Below, piece after piece: positions 27,462 through 35,749 of a stretch of 64,000 bases of DNA. The notes under the pieces were generated by a model that worked only from the letters and a program-made list of their open reading frames with translations, was not told the DNA's origin and searched no databases. Positions within the stretch are counted from its first letter, which is position 1. The number at the start of each line of letters is the position of its first letter. The stretch is from Acidicapsa dinghuensis (GTDB lineage Bacteria; Acidobacteriota; Terriglobia; Terriglobales; Acidobacteriaceae), in the NCBI RefSeq assembly GCF_025685685.1, contig NZ_JAGSYH010000005.1:558001-622000 (forward strand), read 5' to 3'. Position numbers and translations under genes: made by a program.

Positions 27462-28010
27462 CTAATCCGGGTTGCCGCTGGAACTGGTTATTGGGATTCG
27501 GCGAAAGAAAAGGATTTGTCTTTCGCTATTCGGGCGCTCGCGGACCTTCTGGAGTGTTGCGCCATCTTCACTAAGCGACCATCTCTCTTTCGAGGGAAGA
27601 ATGCGGCCGTCTTCGTGTTCCTCGATCGAGAAGACAAGGCTGGAATCCTTCCATACGACCGAGGTGTAGAACATATCCCCATCGGCTCCAGTAGATGCCG
27701 AGACTTTGCCATCGGTCGTGTACTTCTGCATCGCATGCCGCGAATTCGAAGAATTATGTGAGATCGATGTTTCCACCATAAGATCGGCGCCGTGATGTTC
27801 GATCCGTAGCGTGACGTCGCCATTGCGCTTCGGCTGGCATCGATCGTTGTCTTGCTTCCACAGGCCCGTGAACTCCGGCGTTGCCTGCGCGCACGCTACG
27901 GCTGCTGCCGTTGCAAGCAGCAGGATCTGCAGGAACATCCGCACGGAGCGGAACCGCACATGGCGCAACGTGTATGTCTTCGTCTTTCTCATTCGCAGCT
28001 TTCGAGCCAT
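27462..28010 (-). CDS. Small exported hypothetical protein
   Basis: 182 residues. A signal peptide follows a long basic start ([18 protein letters not shown]). The mature part is about 140 residues: [38 protein letters not shown] and similar strand-like segments, suggesting a small lipocalin-like beta-barrel of the kind seen in other acidobacterial exported proteins. The start may be 28010, 27992 or 27938; the last would begin directly at the signal peptide. It lies between the TonB-dependent receptor and the two-component genes on the same strand, 17 nt before the regulator. No known function. Confidence 0.75.
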   Translation of the reverse strand: MARKLRMRKTKTYTLRHVRFRSVRMFLQILLLATAAAVACAQATPEFTGLWKQDNDRCQPKRNGDVTLRIEHHGADLMVETSISHNSSNSRHAMQKYTTDGKVSASTGADGDMFYTSVVWKDSSLVFSIEEHEDGRILPSKERWSLSEDGATLQKVRERPNSERQILFFRRIPITSSSGNPD

Positions 28011-28072
28011 CCTTTCGATTTATCCTCAAGACGGTCACGCTCTCCGCTAGCTGAGCCGTTGACCGGTTGACA

Positions 28073-31000
28073 TCAGAAATCAAATCGCAAAGCGAACTGA
28101 ATCTCGCGCGGCGTTCCCGAGCCAACCGGAGTGATAGGCGAGACGATGGCTGTGTTCAAGTTCACAGTGTTGATGATGGTGCCAAACCCCGCCGAACAGC
28201 CCGTTGGAGCTGAGGATGACACGTCGCACGTAGCCTGCGGCTGGCCCAACTGTGGGTGATTGAATATGTTGAAGAACTCCGCACGGAACTGCACCTGAGA
28301 GCTCTCTCTGATCGGAATAGTCTTGCCAGTTCCTAAGTCGATCTGCCATGTTCCCGGCCCGCGAAGGAAGTTACGCGGCGCGGTGCCGAATTCTCCGGCT
28401 GGATAAGCGAAGGCTGCTGGGTTGAGCCACTGTCCGACACTCTTGCCTCCGGGTGGAGTGAGGGAAACGCCCGGAACCAGATCGGGACGCTCGGTGCCAG
28501 ATGCCCCGTCCGGCGCGGTGTAGCTGGAGGGCAGCAGTACATTCACCGGGAAGCCGGTGCGAGCCAGCGCCGTTGTGGTCACCTCCCAGTTGCCTGCGAT
28601 AGCGCTGGCAATGCCGCGGTCATTCAACATTGGTTTGTTCAAACCGAAGGGGAGCTGATAGACCGCGTTGCCATTGATCACATGACGTGCGTCCCACGCA
28701 CCACTGGCTCGATCGCAGGCCAGGCACAGCGGATTCTGCGGCGAAATTTCATCGCCATCGCCGCTGCCGTTAGAGCCATTGTCGATCTCGTGCGTATAAG
28801 CGTAGTTTGCTGTCACCAGAAGTCCGTTTGAGAACGGACGCCGCAACGCAACGGAGAGACCGTTGTACGAGCTCATGCCGATCGAGCCGCGCCAGCCGAT
28901 GGCCGGAGCAAAGGCTGGATATTGCACAACGCCCGTAGCTGGATCGATCAGGTTCACGACGTTTGTTTCCAGCAGATGCACGCCATGGCTTCCCAGGTAA
29001 GAGATAGTGCCCACGAAGTTCGCTGGCAGCTCACGCTGCACGGAGAAATCCCACTGCTCCACATACGTGTCTTTGCGATCTCGTTGTTCGGCATTCGGTG
29101 AGAGGGTTCCAGGACCGGTGAAGTACGGATCGACCGGATAAGTTACCTGCAAGCTGTTCGTGCTTTTTACCGAGTAGGAGGGTATTTCGTTCTTGGCGGG
29201 AAGGTTCTGATCGTCCAGCTGACCATCTTCGTGATACGTTCCAAATCCAGCGCGAACAATTGTCTTTCCGCTTTTGTCTGGCGACCAGATCACTCCTACA
29301 CGCGGATCAATATCGCCGTAGTTCTGATTGCCGAAGCTGGCGCCCACGCCGCAGAATCCTTGCGCTCCGCAAGTGGCGAAATCGAAGGGATTAGCTTTCC
29401 CGTTCGCCTCATTGAATATCTGGAAGACCGTGTACCGCAGGCCAAGGTTCAGGGTAAGATTTGGCCGCATCTTGAACTCGTCCTGAACGTAGCCAATGAT
29501 ATCGTTTTTGCGCATATCGTTGATTGGCAGAGCACCGGTGAGGCTTGCGTTTTTCACCTGATTGGCAGCCAGTTGCTCCACCGTTGAAAACGTAACTTTT
29601 CCGTGTTCGCCGTAGTTTTGATTCAATTGAATGTGGCGGATTTCCGCGCCAGCCTTGAGGGTGTGTCTGCCGTGAATCCAGGTGAAGTTGTCGATGCCTG
29701 AAAATGTGTTGCCCACATAGATGCTGTTGTAGCTGTAGTTCTCTGTGACAAATCCAGGCCCAGGACCTGTGGCAATCGCTATCTGATAAATGCTGCCGGT
29801 GTCACTGTAGTTGTAGCTGTTGGAGGTGGCGCGATTGAATCCAAACTTGGCCTCATTTGCCATACTAGGACTGAAGATGTGCAGCAATTCAAGCGCGCCA
29901 TTGACCGGCGTGGACACCCTCTGTTGCAGGTCTGTCGCGGCAGCCGAAAGCGGCTGCGTATCCACAGCACGGTCGTAGTTGAAGCGCATGAAGCCGGTGG
30001 TCTTGGCAGAAAAATGATGATCGAGCCGCAGCATCGCAGAGGCTTCATTGGCTACCTGCGTGCATGAGCAAGTGAGCAGGTCAATGTTTGGATCGCTGGT
30101 TGGCGCCAGAATCGTCCTTGGACCTGCTCCGGGAAAGGCGTGCATGATGCCGTAGACCGGCGACGAACTGGGGACTGTTGCAATGAGAGCCGCACTCGGC
30201 ACATCGCCGCTCACTGGATAGCCCCAGAGTTGCCGGTAGGCTTCCGAGGCGAGAAAGAAGAAAGTCTTGTCGCGGACGATCGGTCCATTCAGCGATCCGC
30301 CGAACTGATTGAGACGGAGCGGCTGCTGAGCTTCGCCGTTGGAGGCCCATTCAGGTTCAGGCGCGTCAAATACGTCGTTGCGCAGATACTCAAAAAGGCG
30401 TCCATGAAAATGGTTTGTACCCGATCGCGAGGTAACGTCGAGTTGAGCGCCGCCCGTCGCGCCTTCCTCCGCGGTTGCCGTTAGAGTATCGACACGGAAT
30501 TCCGTAATCGCGTCCAGGGGAATCGCAAGACGTACCCAGGGCCGCTGCGTCTGATTGACGACGTTGGTAGCGTCAACACCGTCATAGGTGAAGTTGCTGT
30601 CGTCGAGACCCCGTCCAGCGAACCGGACCGATCGCTGATTTCCGCCGCCGGTGTCAATGGCGCCGGGAACGAAGGCCGTAAGGTTCGACCAGTCGCGGCC
30701 GTTCAGCGGCAGCTGGTCAGCCTGGGTATTTTCGATCAGGCCTGTCACCGCAGCGGTGTTGCGGTCCAGCAGCGTTGACGCGACCGAAACCTCCACATGT
30801 CGTTCGTCTCCCGCAACCGGCAACGTCGCATCAAGGGTGCGCGTCCTCCCGATGACCTGTTGAACATCAAGAAACTCCACGCTCTCGAAGCCTGGGTGTT
30901 CGATGATGACGGTATAAGTTCCCACCGGCAATTGGAGAACACTGTAGAATCCGCTGGCATCCGAACTGGACTCGCGTCGCAAGCCGGTTGCGTTTTCGAC

Positions 31001-31174
31001 AACCGTGACATGGGCCTGCGGGAGCAGGCTGCCAGATGGATCGGTGACCCTGCCGGTTAATCCGCTGCGATCCACCTGCGCGGCGCAGAGACTGGCGAGC
31101 GAAAACAAAACAGCAAATCCGATTGAGGCGCGAATACATCGAATCGTGACACAACTCTTATTCAGGCGTTGCAT
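28073..31174 (-). CDS. TonB-dependent receptor, Oar-like, with carboxypeptidase-regulatory-like domain
   Basis: 1033 residues from ATG 31174, which begins a clear signal peptide (IRCIRASIGFAVLFSLASLCAAQ). An upstream in-frame start at 31432 would add 86 residues without family resemblance. A carboxypeptidase-regulatory-like domain (about 35-115, LTGRVTDPSGSLLPQAHVTV) is followed by a plug region with RSVRFAGRGLDDSNFTYDGVD. The rest is a beta-barrel ending in ALRFDF. Same architecture as the receptor at 936-4760 but clearly diverged. Leads a same-strand set with an exported small protein and a two-component system, which may control it. Confidence 0.92.
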   Translation of the reverse strand: MQRLNKSCVTIRCIRASIGFAVLFSLASLCAAQVDRSGLTGRVTDPSGSLLPQAHVTVVENATGLRRESSSDASGFYSVLQLPVGTYTVIIEHPGFESVEFLDVQQVIGRTRTLDATLPVAGDERHVEVSVASTLLDRNTAAVTGLIENTQADQLPLNGRDWSNLTAFVPGAIDTGGGNQRSVRFAGRGLDDSNFTYDGVDATNVVNQTQRPWVRLAIPLDAITEFRVDTLTATAEEGATGGAQLDVTSRSGTNHFHGRLFEYLRNDVFDAPEPEWASNGEAQQPLRLNQFGGSLNGPIVRDKTFFFLASEAYRQLWGYPVSGDVPSAALIATVPSSSPVYGIMHAFPGAGPRTILAPTSDPNIDLLTCSCTQVANEASAMLRLDHHFSAKTTGFMRFNYDRAVDTQPLSAAATDLQQRVSTPVNGALELLHIFSPSMANEAKFGFNRATSNSYNYSDTGSIYQIAIATGPGPGFVTENYSYNSIYVGNTFSGIDNFTWIHGRHTLKAGAEIRHIQLNQNYGEHGKVTFSTVEQLAANQVKNASLTGALPINDMRKNDIIGYVQDEFKMRPNLTLNLGLRYTVFQIFNEANGKANPFDFATCGAQGFCGVGASFGNQNYGDIDPRVGVIWSPDKSGKTIVRAGFGTYHEDGQLDDQNLPAKNEIPSYSVKSTNSLQVTYPVDPYFTGPGTLSPNAEQRDRKDTYVEQWDFSVQRELPANFVGTISYLGSHGVHLLETNVVNLIDPATGVVQYPAFAPAIGWRGSIGMSSYNGLSVALRRPFSNGLLVTANYAYTHEIDNGSNGSGDGDEISPQNPLCLACDRASGAWDARHVINGNAVYQLPFGLNKPMLNDRGIASAIAGNWEVTTTALARTGFPVNVLLPSSYTAPDGASGTERPDLVPGVSLTPPGGKSVGQWLNPAAFAYPAGEFGTAPRNFLRGPGTWQIDLGTGKTIPIRESSQVQFRAEFFNIFNHPQLGQPQATCDVSSSAPTGCSAGFGTIINTVNLNTAIVSPITPVGSGTPREIQFALRFDF

Positions 31175-32032
31175 GGATTCCCCAAAGTCAACCAGCGTTA
31201 TCGAGCGGTCGGAAAGATTCCGCATCATGCCGCAGCTCGTTGCGCGCATTGGAATCGCAATCTGGTTGCTGAAGATATGTGAAATTTCGAAACACAAGTG
31301 TTGCGGCCAAGCTGCTGGCAGGGAACAGCAGCGGGCTTTCAATCCTTGCGTGTTGCGTAGTTTGATCGCGCTCAGTGACATCCAGGCGTTAGCACGATTT
31401 GGGAAGGGCACCTCGAAGGCGTTACATGACACTTTCGTAATTAATTCTTGTTACATCTAAGTCGCTCCTTAGTTAAGGCTTCATCAAAAGCTGATCCTTG
31501 TGGAATTCGCTATTGATCGGATGAAAATCCTCCAGACGACGACCATGTCGCTTAAATCGCGCCAGTAGAAAAGCTGTGCGAGGAATTGGCGCAAGAAAAG
31601 CACATGCACTCACCCATTCCAGATTACAAAACCGTCATTTTCGCGTCATGCTAGCGTCTTTTTCGCGCCCGTAGACTCGGGCCGTTGGCGTTGCTTTGTA
31701 GCTGGCCACGTCTCGCAATCGAAAAGGCATCTTCCCGTTTGATGGTTCTCATTTTGAAGACTCAACAATCCGGCGTTGTCGACAGGCAAGCTGGGCCGCA
31801 GCAGGAAATGGAACGCGGCGCATTCAAATATTCATGCGCGCTTCAGATCAACCACTTGCATAAGTCAACGGTCGACGGTGACTCTGCACAATCCCTGGAA
31901 CTAATTCGTCGTTGAATTGACCTGCCCAACCTCTCCGCTCAATCCATGAATCCCCATTTTCTGGAACGACTATAAGCTGCATAGCCGTCTCCAGGTCGCG
32001 CGATGCAAGTAACCGAAAGAGGAGAAGAACAG
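31175..32032. promoter_or_regulatory. Long divergent intergenic region, no gene seen
   Basis: 858 bp separate the divergent TonB-dependent receptor and the phosphoesterase genes and must contain both promoters. I see no coding potential and no convincing promoter hexamer pair. A small perfect inverted repeat, CCTTA-GT-TAAGG, lies at 31467-31478 and might be an operator half-site pair. Nothing else was recognised. Confidence 0.4.
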
Positions 32033-35000
32033 ATGTCCCGAAATCATTCTCGAATCAAGCCTATGTTCGTCGGCTTGCTGGCGGCTGGGTTGAGTGTTCC
32101 GGCGCTCGCTCAGTCCGCGCAGTTCCCGACCTACACTCCCGGCGAGAATCTGAGCGGGTCGCATGGCCCGAATTACCCGTCAACTCTGCCTCATCCGTGG
32201 GTCGTGAGTGACGGCACAATCCTCACCCCCGCTGGCACCCAGGTCTATCTCGGCGTCACCACACGCGCCAAGGCTGTCGCGCTCAACCCGAATGCCACGA
32301 CGCACACCGCTGCCGTCCTTCAAATGGGTGCCCCTCAGGCCGTCACCATCTTTAACACCAAGACCGGCGCCGTCGTGCAGAACTTCGCATACAACGGCTC
32401 TAAAACGGGCAGCGCCACAGGCATCATCTATACGTCCGATGGCCTGCACCTGCTGTTCAGCCAGGACAACGGCTACGTTGCCTACGTTGCCGTTGATCCG
32501 AACTCGGGCATGATCACATCCAACGTCGCTCACATTAGCCTTCCGCTGGATGCCACCACCGTCAACCTCCCCGGATTCGGGAATGAGCCGGTATTGAACA
32601 GCGCCAATTGCACGCAGACCGTCACCATGCCGGCGACCGGCGTTAAGATCTCTGGTCCGGTTGGAACCACGGGCAGCGATGCAATTCCCTGCGGTATTCC
32701 TTACTCCGGTACTACTTCCTATCCACTGGGCCTTGCGGTCTCGCCGGATAACTTGACCGCCTATGTCGTGCTCGATGCCAGCGACGAACTGGGCATGATC
32801 AATCTAAGCACCAATACGTTGACCAAGTTCATCCGCGTCGGCAACGTCCCTCACAGCGTCGTGATCTCTCCAGATGGCAGGACCGCTTACGTCTCCAACG
32901 AAGCCGGACGGATCGCTAAGGGAAAGGACTTCCAGCTATATTCCGACGGCACCCCGATCGTGGCCAGCTATCCAGAAGGTTCCGCGTTGACCGGCACGGT
33001 CTCCGTGGTTGATCTGTCCTCGTTTACGGTTACCGGCAACATCGAAACCGGCCTTCACCCGACCGGCATGGCCTTCTGGGGCAGAAAGCTCCTGGTCGCG
33101 AATGCCTATAGCGACAGCATCTCCGTAATCGACACGGGCGCCAACCGGGAAGAACGGAAGATCGATCTCGGACTGCCTATCGGCGTACCCGGCGAACACA
33201 AATCCGCTTACGGCGCAGGCCCGAACTCGATCGCTGTTGACGACAAGAACAACATCGCCTATGTCGCTCTTTACAACGCCAATGCCATCGCCGTGGTGGA
33301 TCTGCGCGAAAGCTGGGGAAACCAGAACCCCGTCATCGGCATGATCCCGGTCGGCTATGCGCCTAGCTCGGTTGTGCTGGATACCCCGGACAATTCGCTG
33401 CTCGTCGGCAATGACAAGGGCATCGGCACCACGGGCTTCCAGAATACTCCGCCTGAAAATTCAACCACGACCTCACACGGCTCACCGGCCGCCCTGAACA
33501 CCCACCAGGACCTTGGTGTCGTCAGCATCGTTCCCGTGCCCAATCGCGGGGCTCTGGAAGCGATGACAAGGCAAGTCTTCCAGAACAACCACTGGGATCT
33601 GGAGCGGAACATCGAGGCAGCCGGAAAAGGCGACCGATGGGCCAGGCCGGTTGCAATCCCGGCGAAGATCGGCGAACCCTCGAAGATCAAGCACGTCTTC
33701 GTGATCATTCGCGAAAACCGCACCTACGATCAGATGCTGGGTGATGTGGCCGCAGGCAATGGCGACCCCTCCCTGGCAGTTTTCGGTTCGTCCGGAATCT
33801 ACGGCAACGTCTCGCCCAACGCACACGCGCTGGTCGAACGCTTCCCACTCTTTGACAACTTCTATGACCCGAGCCGGCAGTCGGCTGACGGTCACAACTG
33901 GATTCTCCAAGCCATGGCGCCCTATTCCGACGACATCCAGTCGCCGGACTGGGACCGCGACTATCCTTCCAACGGTGGCGATGCGATTGCGTATCAGAAG
34001 AAGGGTCACCTTTTCGATGTCGCCGCGGCAGAACACCTCAACATGAAGATCTACGGCGAGTACGTCGAAGAGAACACCTTCAAAGTGCCGGGTTGCACTG
34101 CGACGGAATACACCGGAAGCTGCGAGCCGAGCTGGCAACAGTTCTATCGCGATTCCCAGTGCTTCGATGAGGCGACGTTCGGCTCAAACTCAAAGTACGC
34201 GTTGCCACAACCGAGTGACTGCGCAGCACCAGGAGCCACGGGTGAGAAGACTCTGAATTATCAGAAGACGGTCGGTTCGTACTCTCCGCTCCCGAACGTG
34301 ATGAATTACACAGTCCAGGAATATCCGCAGTTCGATCTGGGCATTCCCGACCAGTACCGCTTCGATGTCTGGTATCAGGATTTCCAGAAAGACGTCAGGC
34401 AGGGTACGGTACCCCAGTTATCGTTCATGTGGATCAGCTCTGACCACACCGGCGGCCCACCGGCCGCGCAAGCCATGGAGGCCGATAACGACCTGGCCCT
34501 CGGACGCTTTGTCGATGCTATCAGCCACAGCTCCATCTGGGACTCATCAGCGATCTTCGTCGAGGAAGACGACGCGCAGGACGGTGTTGACCACGTAGAC
34601 GGTCACCGCAGCCCCGGCTATGTCTTCAGCCCCTACGTCAAGCAGCAGGTTAGCTCCGACGGCAGCGGTGCTGGTGCAGTCGCCGACCACACCTTCTACA
34701 CGCAGGTCAACTTTACCCGCACGATCGAGCAGATTCTCGGTCTGAAGCCCATGAACCAGAACGATCTTGTGGCTTCGCCGATGTACGAGATCTTCACCAA
34801 CAACCCACCCAAGGAGAACTTCCTGCCTTGGAACCATGTGCAGAATGACATCGCTTTGGATGACGGCACCGTCGCCAAACTGAAGCTTCCGACCAGTGAC
34901 CCCAAGGTCCTGGCTCTGCAGGCGGGCTGGCTGAAGAAGAAGGCACAGATCTTCGGCAGCAAATATCATGTTCCCGACTCCGAGGATCCGGACACCGTTC

Positions 35001-35119
35001 GCCACTACAACTGGTACGAAGCCACGGGATTTGTGGTCCCGTTCCCCGGCGAGAAGAAGGTTCGCCCGGCGAGCGACTTCAACCGCAAGGCCCCTGCTCA
35101 CGCTGACCTGGACGACTAA
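32033..35119 (+). CDS. Exported YVTN-type beta-propeller fused to phosphoesterase (PF04185-type) domain
   Basis: 1028 residues. ATG 32033 follows AGAGGAGAAG and begins a signal peptide ending in SVPALAQS; the in-frame ATG at 32003 is a poorer choice. The N-terminal half (about 60-500) is a beta-propeller with YVTN-like repeats (VSPDNLTAYVVLD, ISPDGRTAYVSN, NNIAYVALYNANAIAVVDL). The C-terminal half matches phospholipase C/acid phosphatase-type phosphoesterases: FVIIRENRTYDQMLGD, SADGHNW, MWISSDHTGG and VEEDDAQDGVDHVDGHRSPGYV, holding metal-binding Glu, Asp and His. Probably a periplasmic or secreted phosphomonoesterase or phospholipase. A paralogue lies 3.5 kb downstream. A terminator follows. 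Confidence 0.88.
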   Translation: MSRNHSRIKPMFVGLLAAGLSVPALAQSAQFPTYTPGENLSGSHGPNYPSTLPHPWVVSDGTILTPAGTQVYLGVTTRAKAVALNPNATTHTAAVLQMGAPQAVTIFNTKTGAVVQNFAYNGSKTGSATGIIYTSDGLHLLFSQDNGYVAYVAVDPNSGMITSNVAHISLPLDATTVNLPGFGNEPVLNSANCTQTVTMPATGVKISGPVGTTGSDAIPCGIPYSGTTSYPLGLAVSPDNLTAYVVLDASDELGMINLSTNTLTKFIRVGNVPHSVVISPDGRTAYVSNEAGRIAKGKDFQLYSDGTPIVASYPEGSALTGTVSVVDLSSFTVTGNIETGLHPTGMAFWGRKLLVANAYSDSISVIDTGANREERKIDLGLPIGVPGEHKSAYGAGPNSIAVDDKNNIAYVALYNANAIAVVDLRESWGNQNPVIGMIPVGYAPSSVVLDTPDNSLLVGNDKGIGTTGFQNTPPENSTTTSHGSPAALNTHQDLGVVSIVPVPNRGALEAMTRQVFQNNHWDLERNIEAAGKGDRWARPVAIPAKIGEPSKIKHVFVIIRENRTYDQMLGDVAAGNGDPSLAVFGSSGIYGNVSPNAHALVERFPLFDNFYDPSRQSADGHNWILQAMAPYSDDIQSPDWDRDYPSNGGDAIAYQKKGHLFDVAAAEHLNMKIYGEYVEENTFKVPGCTATEYTGSCEPSWQQFYRDSQCFDEATFGSNSKYALPQPSDCAAPGATGEKTLNYQKTVGSYSPLPNVMNYTVQEYPQFDLGIPDQYRFDVWYQDFQKDVRQGTVPQLSFMWISSDHTGGPPAAQAMEADNDLALGRFVDAISHSSIWDSSAIFVEEDDAQDGVDHVDGHRSPGYVFSPYVKQQVSSDGSGAGAVADHTFYTQVNFTRTIEQILGLKPMNQNDLVASPMYEIFTNNPPKENFLPWNHVQNDIALDDGTVAKLKLPTSDPKVLALQAGWLKKKAQIFGSKYHVPDSEDPDTVRHYNWYEATGFVVPFPGEKKVRPASDFNRKAPAHADLDD

Positions 35120-35136
35120 TTCATCGTCCCAACCGC

Positions 35137-35170
35137 AAAGGCCCTCTCCTGTCACACGGGGAGGGCCTTT
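35137..35170 (+). terminator. Intrinsic terminator after the first phosphoesterase gene
   Basis: Arms AAAGGCCCTCTCC (35137-35149) and GGGGAGGGCCTTT (35158-35170) pair over 13 bp with one G-U, around an 8-nt loop, 18 nt after the stop codon. The following T-run is short (TTTGTCT) but the stem is strong. Confidence 0.85.
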
Positions 35171-35749
35171 GTCTATGCTTCAAATCTCAAAACGGTTCCG
35201 GCTTCAGGCCGTCGGCAGTATCTCGTAGAGACGTGACAGAAAATGAGTAGGCGGTTGCAACAACAGATCAAGCTGGTGAGGTAATGGAGCTTTTGACCTA
35301 TATTAGGTTTGCAAATATATGACTCTATAATATTGAATATAAAAGCTTATAGATGCGACGGGTCGAGCATTCGTGAAATCGTAGCGCAATCATGTGAGCA
35401 GAAGAACTTCTGTGCAACCGAAACGCGACGACTAGCTTCTACCATCAAGAACCTCTGAGTTGCAGATGTGGCTTTGAGGTTTCATGGATGAGGCAGGGGC
35501 GCTGGGTTTTCGCGATTTCCCTGGCTTGCTGGTGACGAAGGAGAATCGCAACGGCAGTCACCGGACCCTGCACTCTGTTTTCGCGTAAGCATGGACGAAT
35601 ATATGCAGGACTAGAATCCCTTTCTCCGTCAGATTTTCTTCTTCCCTTCTCAAACCGCTGTCGCCTGTCTTTCGGTGATGGTGTCTGGCGTCTTCAACGC
35701 ACACTTCTATTGGCGTCCGGGTTTGCTCTGTAAGATGCTGGAAAGGCCT
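35171..35749. other. Intergenic region with an AT-rich island, no gene seen
   Basis: About 580 bp without coding potential. A stretch at about 35284-35355 is markedly richer in A and T than the rest of the window and contains TTGACC (35293), TTGCAA (35309) and TATAAT (35326-35331), but none is spaced as a normal sigma-70 promoter (27 and 11 nt). Confidence 0.4.

Noticed and set aside
34547..35155. Minus-strand frame opposite the end of the first phosphoesterase gene, crossing the terminator
   Set aside because: No family resemblance and it reads through the terminator hairpin; a shadow.
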